NCBI GenBank assembly: GCA_038206385.1 | Contig: JBBRAW010000001.1 | Coordinates: forward strand, 1-64,000 | Direction of reading: 5' to 3' | Length of the DNA stretch: 64,000 nucleotides | Source of the DNA: JANXSD01 sp038206385 | GTDB taxonomy: Bacteria > Bacteroidota > Bacteroidia > AKYH767-A > OLB10 | Shown: piece by piece, positions 9,881-19,419 of the stretch | How the letters are laid out: each line of letters opens with the position of its first letter | Numbering within the stretch: the first letter of the stretch is position 1 | Position numbers and translations under genes: made by a program | Notes under the pieces: model-generated | The model's database searches: none | What the model saw: only the letters and a program-made list of their open reading frames with translations | What the model was told of the DNA's origin: nothing

Positions 9881-11419
9881 ATGCCAATACGAATGTCGAA
9901 GGATGATGATTCCTCCAATTCAAATGATAATTATCCAGGTAATGGTGGCAGCGGTGGTGGCAGCGGAAATGGAATTTTAGGAATTCTTTTAATGTTATTT
10001 TCTCGCAGTCCGAAATTGATGATTGTTGCTGCAATTTTATTTGGCGGATATTATTTTTTCGGCGGACAATGTAACTCTTCGCATCCAGCTTCAAGCATCA
10101 GCAAAGTATTTAATCTTGGCGCAACACTGGATCAAAAAGTTTACGATAAAGCAGAAGTTTACGAGCCACTCGCAGACAACCGCAGCAATCCACTTCCTGA
10201 ATCTGTATCACTAGAACAATATGCACCCGATCGAAAAAATCAAGGTCAGCAAGGTTCGTGTGTAGGTTGGGGAAGTACGTATGCAGCCGCAACAATTCTT
10301 GAAGCGAAAGCAACGAATAGTGATCCCAATGTAATTGCATTGAGTCCTGCATATACTTACAATCAAATTCATCTACAAGATTGTCAAGGTTCGTATATTC
10401 TTGAAGCTGTAAAGGTGTTGCAAAATGGTGCACTTCCATTCAATCGTTTTGAATACACTGATCAAGATTGTAATCGTAAACCAAGTTCATTAGAACGACA
10501 AGCAGCAGATAAATTTAAGATCAAAGGTGCGAATCGTTTATCAAAATCTGGTGATGATTATAAAACAGATTTACTTGCCATCAAACAACATCTTGCACAA
10601 GGTGCTCCTGTAGTTATTGGCATGATGGTAGGTGGCACTTTTATGCAAGAGATGATGGGTCAGAAAGTGTGGTTGCCTACTCGTGAAGATTACGATATGC
10701 AAGGATTTGGAGGGCATTGTATGTCGGTAATTGGATACGATGATTACCTCGAAGGAGGAGCCTTTCAAATCATGAATAGTTGGGGTACTGAGTGGGGAGT
10801 AAATGGATTAGCATGGGTGCGTTATAAAGATTTTGATTGGTTTTGTAAAGAGGCTTATGGAATGTATCCGATGAGCAATGAAAAGAAGTTTGCAGATGAT
10901 GCAATTGATATGCAAATTGGATTAATTAATAACGAAACTAAAAATGCAATTGCAATAAAATATGAAAGTGAAAATACTTGCGTAACTACTTCGCCAATAA
11001 AAAAAGGAACGAAGTTTAAGATGGAAGTAACAAATAATATTGAATGTTATACTTACATTTTTGGTGAGGAGACAGATGGAAAAAGTTATGTTTTATTTCC
11101 GTACACAAAAAAACATTCGCCCTATTGTGGTGTAACTGGAACGAGATTATTTCCAAAAGATTATTCGATGCAAGCAGATGAAATCGGAACACGTGATCGC
11201 ATTGCAATTATTGTTACGCGCGAGCCACTCGATTATGTTGTTTTAAATGATGCAATGAATAAATCGTCAGCAAAAGGTTTAGCGGCAATGTTAAAAGCTG
11301 CGTTGGGTGATAAAATTAGTAGTGATGTGCAAATTGATGGTTCTACAAAGATTTCTGCAAAGGGCGCATTAAAAGTGGGTCAAGCTTTTGCAATTGTTGT
11401 GGAGATAGATAAAAATTAG
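9881..11419 (+). CDS. membrane-anchored papain-like (C1A) cysteine protease with DUF4384-like C-terminus
   Basis: A 512-residue protein. It starts with a Ser/Asn/Gly-rich cytoplasmic-type tail (1-35) and has one transmembrane segment at about 45-61. The peptidase C1 domain spans about 105-330. All papain catalytic positions are present: oxyanion Gln121 and nucleophile Cys127 (NQGQQGSCVGW), His279 (GGHCMSVIGYDD) and Asn299 (MNSWGTEWG). The C-terminal part (about 370-510) resembles DUF4384, with GTKFKMEV and a SYVLFP strand motif. It probably acts in the periplasm or at the cell surface. Its target is unknown. No obvious autoinhibitory propeptide of the cathepsin type is seen; the region between anchor and domain is only about 45 residues. 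Confidence 0.88.
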   Translation: MPIRMSKDDDSSNSNDNYPGNGGSGGGSGNGILGILLMLFSRSPKLMIVAAILFGGYYFFGGQCNSSHPASSISKVFNLGATLDQKVYDKAEVYEPLADNRSNPLPESVSLEQYAPDRKNQGQQGSCVGWGSTYAAATILEAKATNSDPNVIALSPAYTYNQIHLQDCQGSYILEAVKVLQNGALPFNRFEYTDQDCNRKPSSLERQAADKFKIKGANRLSKSGDDYKTDLLAIKQHLAQGAPVVIGMMVGGTFMQEMMGQKVWLPTREDYDMQGFGGHCMSVIGYDDYLEGGAFQIMNSWGTEWGVNGLAWVRYKDFDWFCKEAYGMYPMSNEKKFADDAIDMQIGLINNETKNAIAIKYESENTCVTTSPIKKGTKFKMEVTNNIECYTYIFGEETDGKSYVLFPYTKKHSPYCGVTGTRLFPKDYSMQADEIGTRDRIAIIVTREPLDYVVLNDAMNKSSAKGLAAMLKAALGDKISSDVQIDGSTKISAKGALKVGQAFAIVVEIDKN

Positions 11420-11534
11420 GAATTAATTCTACTACTTCTAAGAACGCAACACCTTTGAAGCATTAAAGAAATGGGCAAATGATAAATTCATAGAATCTTT
11501 AAGATTTCCTATGGATTCTCACTATGAATACACT

Positions 11535-11542
11535 TACTTTTG
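11535..11542 (+). promoter_or_regulatory. promoter -7 box (TACTTTTG), possibly leaderless
   Basis: A perfect match to the Bacteroidota TAnnTTTG -7 element, ending 4 nt before the GTG at 11547. Transcription from it would start at or next to that codon. No good TTTG -33 element is seen at the right distance. Confidence 0.5.
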
Positions 11543-11546
11543 CCCA

Positions 11547-12311
11547 GTGACTACAAACGCAATCATTTCCGTAAAGGATTTAAAGAAAAACTACGGCGAA
11601 TTCCAAGCTGTAAAAGGAATTTCTTTTGAAGTTTATCAAGGAGAAATTTTCGGATTATTAGGTCCAAATGGAGCAGGGAAAACTACTACGCTCGAAATCA
11701 TTGAAACATTACGTGAGAAAACTTCTGGCACCGTTCACCTTGCTGGAATGGATATTAGCAAAGATGGAAATGCGATCAAACAAATGATTGGCGTTCAACT
11801 TCAGGCTGCTGGTTATTATCCAAGTCTTACGCTTATTGAGTTGATAAAACTTTTTTCTGGGCTTTATGATATCGAAACAGATGCAATGAAAATGTTGCGA
11901 TCGGTTGGATTAGAAGATAAAGCAAAAGCAAAATACAAAGAACTTTCGGGCGGACAAAAACAACGTTTCTCTATTGCAACAACGTTAATCAATAAACCAA
12001 CAATTATTTTTTTAGATGAACCAACAACAGGTTTAGATCCACAAGCGCGAAGAAATTTATGGGATTTAATTCGTACCATTCGTGATGATGGAGCTACCGT
12101 TGTTATCACCACACATTACATGGATGAAGCAGAACAATTATGCGATCGTGTTGCAGTAATGGAAGCAGGAAAAATTATTGCATTAGATACTCCCGATGCA
12201 CTTATTGATAATTTAATTGCTAGTGGATTCGAGCGTACTAAAGAAGTGAAGAAAGCAAATTTGGAAGATGTATTTTTAAGTCTTACCGGACAAGAGTGGC
12301 GAGACGAATAA
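11547..12311 (+). CDS. ABC transporter ATP-binding protein (ABC-2 exporter type)
   Basis: A 254-residue ATPase of the CcmA/DrrA group. Walker A is GPNGAGKT (about 39-46), the signature is LSGGQKQR, Walker B is IIFLDEPTTGLDP, and the switch His lies in VVITTHYMDEAEQ. It pairs with the ABC-2 permease 58 bp downstream and would power export of an unknown substrate (lipid, drug or polysaccharide). The frame is open upstream to an ATG at 11511, but GTG 11547 is chosen for two reasons. The protein then begins right before the conserved AIISVKDLKKNYG strand, and a TACTTTTG promoter box sits inside the longer version. Confidence 0.93.
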   Translation: MTTNAIISVKDLKKNYGEFQAVKGISFEVYQGEIFGLLGPNGAGKTTTLEIIETLREKTSGTVHLAGMDISKDGNAIKQMIGVQLQAAGYYPSLTLIELIKLFSGLYDIETDAMKMLRSVGLEDKAKAKYKELSGGQKQRFSIATTLINKPTIIFLDEPTTGLDPQARRNLWDLIRTIRDDGATVVITTHYMDEAEQLCDRVAVMEAGKIIALDTPDALIDNLIASGFERTKEVKKANLEDVFLSLTGQEWRDE

Positions 12312-12369
12312 ATTAATTAACAATAAAAAATATTTATTTAATTATTCTCACCGAGAACAAATAAAATTT

Positions 12370-13470
12370 ATGTCAAGAGAATACAGTCAGTTTCGTGCAA
12401 TGATTGCAATTGCAAGAGCAAGCTTCAGATCAATAACACGCAGTCCTTCAGCAGTAGTTTTTACACTTGTGTTTCCACTGATATTTATTTTAGTATTTGG
12501 ATTTTTAGGAGGTAGTTCCATAAAATTAAATGTAGCACTTTCGAAAGATTCGGATACTAAAAATCCCATCTATGAAGGAATGATTTTCAATCCTGCATTA
12601 TCCGTACAACACGATTTAACAATAGAAGAGCAACAAACACTTTTACAAAAAGGTAAGATTGATGCAATCATTAATATTCGTAAAGTTGTTGCTGATAGTT
12701 CATGGAAATACAAAGTAGATGTATACACTACTTTATCATCACGAGAAAAAGGTATCATCGTTAAATCAATTTTAGAACACTTAATTGACAAAGCAAACTT
12801 AAAAGCTGCGCATATTGATGAACCACTTGCAGAACTTGTTCCTCAAATTGTACAAGGACGAGAATATAAAACTATTGATTTTATTTTACCTGGGCAATTA
12901 GGATTTTCATTACTAAGCACTGGAGTTTTCGGAACTGCATTTGTATTTTTTAATTTACGACAAACGCTTGTTATTAAAAGATTCTTTGCAACACCCATCA
13001 AAAAACCATTCATTGTTTTAGGCGAAGCGATGAGTAGATTAGTGTTTGCATTATTAGGCGCAGCATTTATAATTGGCATCGGGCATTTTGCTTTTGGATT
13101 TACATTGATACATGGCTTTAGTACATTTTTATCGATGCTTGGATTATCAGCACTTGGCCTTATAGTATTTATGGGATTTGGATTTGTTGTTTCGGGAATT
13201 GCAAAAAGCGAGAGTACTATTCCGCCATTAGCAAACATCATCACCTTACCTCAATTTTTACTTTCGGGAACTTTCTTTAGCATAGAGAATTTCCCTTCTT
13301 GGCTACAACCATTATGTAAAATTTTACCTCTTACGTATCTCAATGAGGCTATGCGAAAAGTAGCTTTCGAAGGGGCAGGATTTTCAGAGATTGCCCTTCC
13401 TGTAGGCGTAATTTTGTTGTGGGGTGTCATAGTTTATGCCGCTGCGGTGCGCCTTTTCCGCTGGGAATAA
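12370..13470 (+). CDS. ABC-2 type transporter permease
   Basis: A 366-residue permease of the DrrB/YhfP kind. One N-terminal transmembrane helix (about 25-45) is followed by a large extracytoplasmic domain (about 50-170). Five to six helices fill the C-terminal half, including the conserved block around FLSGTFFSIENFPSWLQPL and the following LPLTYLNEAMRK. It forms the membrane channel for the ATPase encoded just upstream. The substrate is unknown. The short gap and matched families support a two-gene operon. Confidence 0.9.
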   Translation: MSREYSQFRAMIAIARASFRSITRSPSAVVFTLVFPLIFILVFGFLGGSSIKLNVALSKDSDTKNPIYEGMIFNPALSVQHDLTIEEQQTLLQKGKIDAIINIRKVVADSSWKYKVDVYTTLSSREKGIIVKSILEHLIDKANLKAAHIDEPLAELVPQIVQGREYKTIDFILPGQLGFSLLSTGVFGTAFVFFNLRQTLVIKRFFATPIKKPFIVLGEAMSRLVFALLGAAFIIGIGHFAFGFTLIHGFSTFLSMLGLSALGLIVFMGFGFVVSGIAKSESTIPPLANIITLPQFLLSGTFFSIENFPSWLQPLCKILPLTYLNEAMRKVAFEGAGFSEIALPVGVILLWGVIVYAAAVRLFRWE

Positions 13471-13634
13471 TGACTCATTGTCAGTAATTCGGATTGGCTT
13501 ATTCATTGTTATAGGTTGAAATAAATTATTGAAAAATTCAATAAAGCATCGGGTAATTCGTTACTTGATAAAGCAAAAATTAAATTATTAACGTAAAATC
13601 ACGAAAGGGATAATGGTCTTCTTTAAATCTATCG

Positions 13635-13642
13635 TAATTTTG
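13635..13642 (+). promoter_or_regulatory. promoter -7 box (TAATTTTG)
   Basis: A perfect TAnnTTTG element 20 nt before the ATG of the zinc peptidase gene. It lies in a 192-bp intergenic region after the ABC permease. Confidence 0.55.
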
Positions 13643-13662
13643 CATCAAATTAAAACAACGCC

Positions 13663-14343
13663 ATGCTAGGTATTTATTTCATTTCAATTGTGTTTATGTT
13701 AATTGGTTGGTTGGTGAGTCGTCAGCTGAAAAATAAATTTGCGCTCTATTCTCAAACTCAATTAAGCAACAATCTCAGCGGACAAGATATCGCAGAGAGA
13801 ATGTTAAAGGATAATAATATTACGGATGTAAAAGTTATCTCTGTTGAAGGTCGCTTATCAGATCATTATAATCCTTTAGATAAAACTGTGAACTTAAGTC
13901 ATGATGTTTTTTACGGACGCAATGCTGCTGCTGCTGCGGTTGCTGCACATGAATGCGGACATGCTGTTCAACATGCGCAAGCATACAGTATGTTACAATT
14001 ACGTTCTGCATTAGTTCCAGTAGTTAGTTTCTCCTCGCAATACATGCCTTGGGTTTTATTAGCAGGAATATTTACTATTAATATTTTCCCAACATTATTA
14101 TTAGCAGGAATTGTTTTATTTTCTGCAACAACAGTATTTAGTCTTATCACCTTACCTGTTGAATTTGATGCTAGTCGTCGTGGATTAGTATGGTTAGAAA
14201 ACTCACACACTGTTAGCACACAAGAGCAAACGATGGCTAAAGATGCTTTATGGTGGGCCGCAATGACCTATGTTGTTGCAGCACTTTCATCCATTGCAAC
14301 GTTGATGTATTATGTGATGATATATATGGGGAGAAGGAATTAA
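13663..14343 (+). CDS. neutral zinc metallopeptidase, membrane (YugP/Zn_peptidase_2 family)
   Basis: A 226-residue integral membrane peptidase. The zinc site AAHECGHAVQHAQ gives His96-Glu97 and His100 of HExxH, with His104 completing HExxHxxxH. Hydrophobic helices lie at about 3-18, 115-160 and 197-222, as in the PF04298 family, to which the length also fits. The family is widespread, but its substrate is not established. It has its own promoter box, so it is probably monocistronic. It is followed by a GC-rich palindrome that could end transcription. Confidence 0.92.
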   Translation: MLGIYFISIVFMLIGWLVSRQLKNKFALYSQTQLSNNLSGQDIAERMLKDNNITDVKVISVEGRLSDHYNPLDKTVNLSHDVFYGRNAAAAAVAAHECGHAVQHAQAYSMLQLRSALVPVVSFSSQYMPWVLLAGIFTINIFPTLLLAGIVLFSATTVFSLITLPVEFDASRRGLVWLENSHTVSTQEQTMAKDALWWAAMTYVVAALSSIATLMYYVMIYMGRRN

Positions 14344-14362
14344 TCCCGATGGCTATCGGGAT
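14343..14362. repeat. ATCCCGAT...ATCGGGAT palindrome
   Basis: An 8-bp inverted repeat around GGCT starts on the last base of the zinc peptidase stop codon. A half copy (ATAGTTATCGGGATTA) follows at about 14391, and a related CGATAGCTATCG palindrome sits at 44240-44251. Between them ATGAGTT is repeated three times. It is probably a dispersed intergenic element that may also act as a weak terminator. Confidence 0.5.
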
Positions 14363-14561
14363 ATGAGTTATGAGTTATGAGTTTCGTCCAGATAGTTATC
14401 GGGATTAGAATTAAAAAAAATTAGTTTACCTTGAATCTGGCAACTATTCGATTTAATTTATAAATCCATTTCTCCTGCATTATTGATTTTTGGTAAGAAG
14501 TACAAAAAGCTTATGAAAATCAAATTTTATTTGAGTCTTTTTATTTTAATTTTTTACCAGC

Positions 14562-15839
14562 TCACTTTACAATTAACACTTTTGAAGATGTAGATTTCTT
14601 TCCGCAAATTGATTTAACAAAATATAATCCTGAAGGGTAATCTGAAAGATTTATATGGATTTCATTTTCATTAATATTAAAAAATTGTTTTACGATCTTA
14701 CCATAACTATCAAATATTTGCAGGCTCCAAACACCTGGAAATAAAGCAAACTTTGATACTGTAAACTCTCCGCTTGATGGATTTGGAAATAATTTAATTA
14801 AACCAGAAGAATTATTTTCAGAAATCCCAACAGACCCACCGCCATTGGTGGTTTTTAAGATGGAATGTGTTGATGCTGCATAACCAGTTTGGGAAGATAA
14901 AAATTGAAACTTGTAAATTTGGTAATAAGGAAGTGGTGATGTGTCTATCAATGTATATTGAAGATTAAATGTTATACCATAATCAATTGTTTTCCATATA
15001 TCTCGATTAACAATTATGTAGCCATTACCATCTGCAAAAAAGGCAACATCATTAACAGCTCCAAATTGAGGATTGATATAAGATAGCCAATTAATTCCGC
15101 CATCTGTTGAATACTTTAGGCCAAACGGTGTGCTATTTATTCCGAAACCACCAAACCAACAAACAGAATCATTATAACAAGACATCGAATACGCATCAAT
15201 ATTACCACTATTACAGTCTTCGTGAATTTTATTCCAAGTAACACCGCGATTCGCAGTTTTATATAATACTTCATCTATACCAATTGCATAACCAATCGAA
15301 TCACTTGGAAAATAAAGTTTGTGAATATAATTAAGTTGTGAATTACAAGGTTTAGGTAATGTAAATTCATTTACACTCAATCCAGAATTGTAAGTTACAT
15401 TTAAAGTATAGTTAAAATTGTCGCACCGACCGCTAAAAAAAACAGTATCAAAGTTAATTGCATGACATTGTCCTCCCAATAAGCCATTACAATTTGTGGT
15501 TGGATTATTACTCGCCCAAGTATTTCCTCCGTCAAATGACTTTAGGATTTCATTTGGTAGCGAACTTAAGTATCCAGTATCTTTATTCAAAAAATAAATG
15601 CCACCATAATTTTTTGCAGTATCCATTGGTATCTTATTCCAATTTATACCACCGTCAATAGTCTTCATAAATAAACCTTTATCTCCAGAAACCCAACAAG
15701 TATCTTTGTTTAAACAAAAAATATCGGTAATTTGATGAGTACTGTCTAAATAAATAGTTGTCCATTGCGCACTTAACTTTGCAGATGCAGTAAAAGCGAT
15801 ACAAACAATTATAATTATAATTCTTTTTAATTGCAACAT
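14562..15839 (-). CDS. secreted beta-propeller (BNR/Ycf48-like) protein with T9SS sorting domain
   Basis: A 425-residue protein with a signal peptide (ending LSAQ). It carries several Asp-box turns of the form xxDGGxxW (for example TIDGGINWNKI, SFDGGNTW and STDGGINW), typical of BNR or Ycf48-like propellers. The last 80 residues are a type A T9SS sorting domain (LIKLFPNPSSGEFTVS, then LSDYPSGLYFVKS). It would be secreted across the outer membrane and attached or released. It is the closest relative of the next gene, which lies 148 bp upstream on the same strand. The two share the same domain order and nearly the same C-terminal 100 residues. Role unknown, perhaps adhesion or sensing. Confidence 0.85.
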   Translation of the reverse strand: MLQLKRIIIIIVCIAFTASAKLSAQWTTIYLDSTHQITDIFCLNKDTCWVSGDKGLFMKTIDGGINWNKIPMDTAKNYGGIYFLNKDTGYLSSLPNEILKSFDGGNTWASNNPTTNCNGLLGGQCHAINFDTVFFSGRCDNFNYTLNVTYNSGLSVNEFTLPKPCNSQLNYIHKLYFPSDSIGYAIGIDEVLYKTANRGVTWNKIHEDCNSGNIDAYSMSCYNDSVCWFGGFGINSTPFGLKYSTDGGINWLSYINPQFGAVNDVAFFADGNGYIIVNRDIWKTIDYGITFNLQYTLIDTSPLPYYQIYKFQFLSSQTGYAASTHSILKTTNGGGSVGISENNSSGLIKLFPNPSSGEFTVSKFALFPGVWSLQIFDSYGKIVKQFFNINENEIHINLSDYPSGLYFVKSICGKKSTSSKVLIVK

Positions 15840-15987
15840 ATTAGCTTTATTGATTCTTATCAGAATATGCGATGTAATATTTATCCTTGATTTTTAAATT
15901 TATCTTTACACAATTTTAATTATTGAACAGATACAATGCTTTTACATTTGTAATTAACTCAGACTTTTTACTTTATTTTTTAATTAA

Positions 15988-17280
15988 TCATTTTATAATT
16001 AAAATTTTTGAGGATGTAGATTTCTTTCCGCAAATTGATTTAACAAAATATAATCCTGATGAGTAATCTGATAGATTGATATGAATTTCGTTTTCATTCA
16101 AATTAAAAAATTGTTTCACCAACTTACCAAAGTTATCAAATATTTGTACGCTCCATAAGCCTGGAAACAAAGCAAATTTTGATACTGTAAATTCTCCACT
16201 TGATGGATTTGGAAATAATTTAATTAAACCTGAAGAATTATTTTCAGGAATACCAACAGGACCTCCACCGTTTGTTGTTTTTAAAATAGAATGTGTTGAA
16301 GCTGCGTAACCCGTTTGAGAATTTAAAAAGAAAAATTGATTAATTCTAATTTGCGAAAATGGAGAAGAATTTAACAAATGATATTGAAAATTGAAAGTTA
16401 GCCCATAATCTATTGTTTTAAAAATATCTTCATCAACATTAATAATATAGCCTGACCCATCAGAAAAAAAAGCAAGATCTCTTACAAATCCGATTTGACT
16501 ATTAGTGTTGTAAACAATCCAATTATTTCCGCCATCAATTGAATATTGCAAATGTTTTATACTATTATTTTTGCTTCCTCCAAACCATAAAATAGAATCG
16601 TTATAACATGACAATCCAAAAACATCCATTCCAAACCCTAAACACTCTTCGTGAACTTGGATCCAAGTCAAACCATTGTCAACGGTTTTAAATAATGCCT
16701 CATCTGCTCCAGCAGCGTAGCCAATTGAGTCATTAGTAAAAAGAAAATTTATTAAGTAGTTCCCACTATTGCCACAGGTAATAGGAATGGGAATTTGGTT
16801 AAAATTTATTGCACTATCGAAACTAGAGTATATTCCAACATCAAATGGATAACAACCTGCAATAAAAATAATTGTATCCGTATTATTAGCATGAAGGTTT
16901 GTAAACAAAAATGATCCAGAACATGAAGAAATAGTGCTTATAACTTTCACCCACGTATTTCCACCATCATTTGTTCGATAAATACTTCCTTGATCATTTA
17001 ACATGTAGCCATTTAAATAATCAGAAAAATAAATTCTACCAAAGTTAATAGTTGAATCAATTGTGATAACATTCCAACTGCTTCCTCCATCTAAAGATTT
17101 CATGAAAAATCCTTTATCACCTGAGACCCAACATGTATCTGAATTTAAACTGAAAATATTATTAATATTATGAGTAGTGTCAGAATACACCTCAGACCAT
17201 TGAGAAAAAGCTGATTGAATATGAATCAAAAAACTAAATATTATAATAAATAGTTTTTTAAAACTAGTTAATCTATACAT
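15988..17280 (-). CDS. secreted beta-propeller protein with T9SS sorting domain (paralogue of 14562-15839)
   Basis: A 430-residue protein with a signal peptide (ending SAFSQ), the same repeated DGGxxW Asp-box turns, and a type A T9SS sorting domain nearly identical to that of the neighbouring gene. The two genes share blocks such as CWVSGDKG, LFKT and STHSILKTTNGGG, so they arose by tandem duplication. The first codons overlap the last 13 bp of the upstream gene, which suggests translational coupling. Exported protein of unknown role. Confidence 0.85.
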   Translation of the reverse strand: MYRLTSFKKLFIIIFSFLIHIQSAFSQWSEVYSDTTHNINNIFSLNSDTCWVSGDKGFFMKSLDGGSSWNVITIDSTINFGRIYFSDYLNGYMLNDQGSIYRTNDGGNTWVKVISTISSCSGSFLFTNLHANNTDTIIFIAGCYPFDVGIYSSFDSAINFNQIPIPITCGNSGNYLINFLFTNDSIGYAAGADEALFKTVDNGLTWIQVHEECLGFGMDVFGLSCYNDSILWFGGSKNNSIKHLQYSIDGGNNWIVYNTNSQIGFVRDLAFFSDGSGYIINVDEDIFKTIDYGLTFNFQYHLLNSSPFSQIRINQFFFLNSQTGYAASTHSILKTTNGGGPVGIPENNSSGLIKLFPNPSSGEFTVSKFALFPGLWSVQIFDNFGKLVKQFFNLNENEIHINLSDYSSGLYFVKSICGKKSTSSKILIIK

Positions 17281-19211
17281 ATTAATTTAATTGATTTTTT
17301 TTGATAAAGTGACGTTATAATACAAGTATAAACCCCTTGAACTAAATTGAGTTCTGATCTATACAAATAATAATTCGTTGTGCCATTTTGAATATTAACA
17401 TTTTTTAACAAATGCTTAACTAATCTTCCAAATCCATCATACAAATCTATAGTAATTATATTGTCTGTATTAGACGTTACACTTATATTAGAAAATTCGT
17501 GAAATGGATTTGGGTAAGATATTACATTAAAACTTTCTTTTGGTTGAACTTGACTATTTAAATAATTTTGACTTCTTCTTTCATTTGCATTAAATGGACC
17601 TGGATTTGGTTCAATGTGCGCATGAAATTTTGATCCTGCGATAGCTTGAAAACCAGGATTCATTTTTATTGAATTAGATGCATACATGTTTATATAACTT
17701 CCTGACTGAATTTGATAACCACATCCCTGATTTGACAACTCAATATTTTGACTTGCCTTATCAATTTCATAATAAGAAGTCACTGGGTCACATAATGAAA
17801 GATTTTGCGAGACATCCATTATAAATGGTTGACAGAATGCGGTTTCGCGAGAATTATGTGTCAGAATAGGATCTCTTCCAGTCCAAACAGGAACTACTAA
17901 TCCATTACAAATTTTTAAATTAATATAATCAGTAGTTACGAAATTGTTTGCTGTAAGGGTCTGGAACTGATTATCACTTATTTGTTGTTCCGTCCAAGTC
18001 GAACCACCATCAATAGATAAAGAAAGGTAAGTATTTGTATTTTGTGAAACATCTTGCCCGTAATAAATTATACCCAAATAACCAGTATATGGATCACAAG
18101 CCAACCAAGAATCCCAATGCAAAGGAAGTATGGAACTATTCACTACAAGTGGAGATGACCAAGAATTACCTCCATCAGAAGATTTAATAAAATAAACATT
18201 TGCGTTGCAAGTTGATGATGTATTACAATTGCAATTTGGGTTTGTTATTGAAGTACATGGATCTCCAACATTTGACCAACAAATATAAATATCACCATTT
18301 TGTTGATTTATTGACATTGTTATCCAACTTGCAACTGCAGCTGAAGAAAGAGTTGATAAAGAACCAATTTTAGGATTATTTCGTATTCCATTAATCTCCA
18401 AATTTGGAATATATCCTGATGATATCCATGTTTGTGATAAATGAGACCATTTTGCAAACCCTATAAATTTCTCTATGCTGGCGTGAGAGTTTAATCCATC
18501 ATATATTGACCAACAAGCGTATGCATCTCCATTTGGAGCCACCGCAATATTAATTCCATGATTGTATTTTAAGTTTGGACTATTGGGAGGATTAAAAAGA
18601 AGTGGATCTGTTAAATCTGTAGGCGGATCCCAATTGATTAGTTGACTACTAACAACATTTCCTGTCCTTGCAAAAATTTGCGTTATATTAATATCCCATC
18701 CTGCAAATAATTCCAAGTGATCTGCAATTGGTCTATCGTCTATATCAAGATAATTTTTATCACTTGCATTTGAAAGTATGAATGGATTTGAGTTTGTAAC
18801 AAAATTATCATCCGAGTAAATTATGTTGTTATCACTAATCGTTGACAAATAATTAAAATATTTTCTATCATTATGGTCTAGAACAATTGAAGGGTCATAA
18901 GTATTTGGAAGGCCAATAAAGTCAGGTGGTGCGGATGTTGCCTTCCAAGTACTTCCACCATCATCGCTATAAAAAATTGCTTCACCTCTTAAATTATTCA
19001 CTCCATCATTATAATTTGCATTATTTGCATTGACTATGTGTAATGGATTTAACGGATTAATATATATCGAGTTTTCTCCCAAATTTAAAAATTTTGAATT
19101 TGGAGTATTCGATGATTCAATCATCACATCAGGTGTATTAAAATTTATTGGTATTTGAGCATTGATGTTTAAATAACAAAGTACTCCAATAAATATAATT
19201 AGTATTTTCAT
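17268..19211 (-). CDS. secreted sialidase-like (BNR repeat) protein with coat-hanger and T9SS domains
   Basis: A 647-residue protein with a signal peptide (ending LNINAQ). The main part (about 30-480) is a beta-propeller with repeated Asp-boxes: FYSDDGGSTWKAT, IKSSDGGNSWSSP and SLSIDGGSTWTEQ. This is the fold of sialidases, but no confident catalytic Arg triad was identified. Residues about 495-545 (QSGSYINMYASNSIKMNPGF) match the 3-coathanger stack module. The C-terminus is a T9SS sorting domain (VISYPNPF). The start is the ATG at 19211, which begins a normal signal peptide; an earlier ATG at 19265 would add 18 polar residues. The stop overlaps the next gene by 13 bp. Confidence 0.82.
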   Translation of the reverse strand: MKILIIFIGVLCYLNINAQIPINFNTPDVMIESSNTPNSKFLNLGENSIYINPLNPLHIVNANNANYNDGVNNLRGEAIFYSDDGGSTWKATSAPPDFIGLPNTYDPSIVLDHNDRKYFNYLSTISDNNIIYSDDNFVTNSNPFILSNASDKNYLDIDDRPIADHLELFAGWDINITQIFARTGNVVSSQLINWDPPTDLTDPLLFNPPNSPNLKYNHGINIAVAPNGDAYACWSIYDGLNSHASIEKFIGFAKWSHLSQTWISSGYIPNLEINGIRNNPKIGSLSTLSSAAVASWITMSINQQNGDIYICWSNVGDPCTSITNPNCNCNTSSTCNANVYFIKSSDGGNSWSSPLVVNSSILPLHWDSWLACDPYTGYLGIIYYGQDVSQNTNTYLSLSIDGGSTWTEQQISDNQFQTLTANNFVTTDYINLKICNGLVVPVWTGRDPILTHNSRETAFCQPFIMDVSQNLSLCDPVTSYYEIDKASQNIELSNQGCGYQIQSGSYINMYASNSIKMNPGFQAIAGSKFHAHIEPNPGPFNANERRSQNYLNSQVQPKESFNVISYPNPFHEFSNISVTSNTDNIITIDLYDGFGRLVKHLLKNVNIQNGTTNYYLYRSELNLVQGVYTCIITSLYQKKSIKLICID

Positions 19212-19419
19212 TGTACAAGTTATTTCGAATTTTATATTATTTTTAATTGCACCGAGTAGTTGCATTCTTCATTATTCTATTTTTTATTTGCAGCAACCTT
19301 TTTTACCCTCTTGCAAATTATTTTAAGCGTAGAAATTAGTCGAAATTTGCTTTCAAATTATTCTAGAAAATCATATTACAACTAGTTCATTTTTCTTTTC
19401 TCGAGCAGAATACTTTTTA

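Noticed and set aside
17268..19211. True sialidase
   Set aside because: Asp-boxes are present, but I could not find the catalytic arginine triad, Tyr/Glu pair and Asp with confidence; Asp-boxes also occur in many non-enzymatic propellers.
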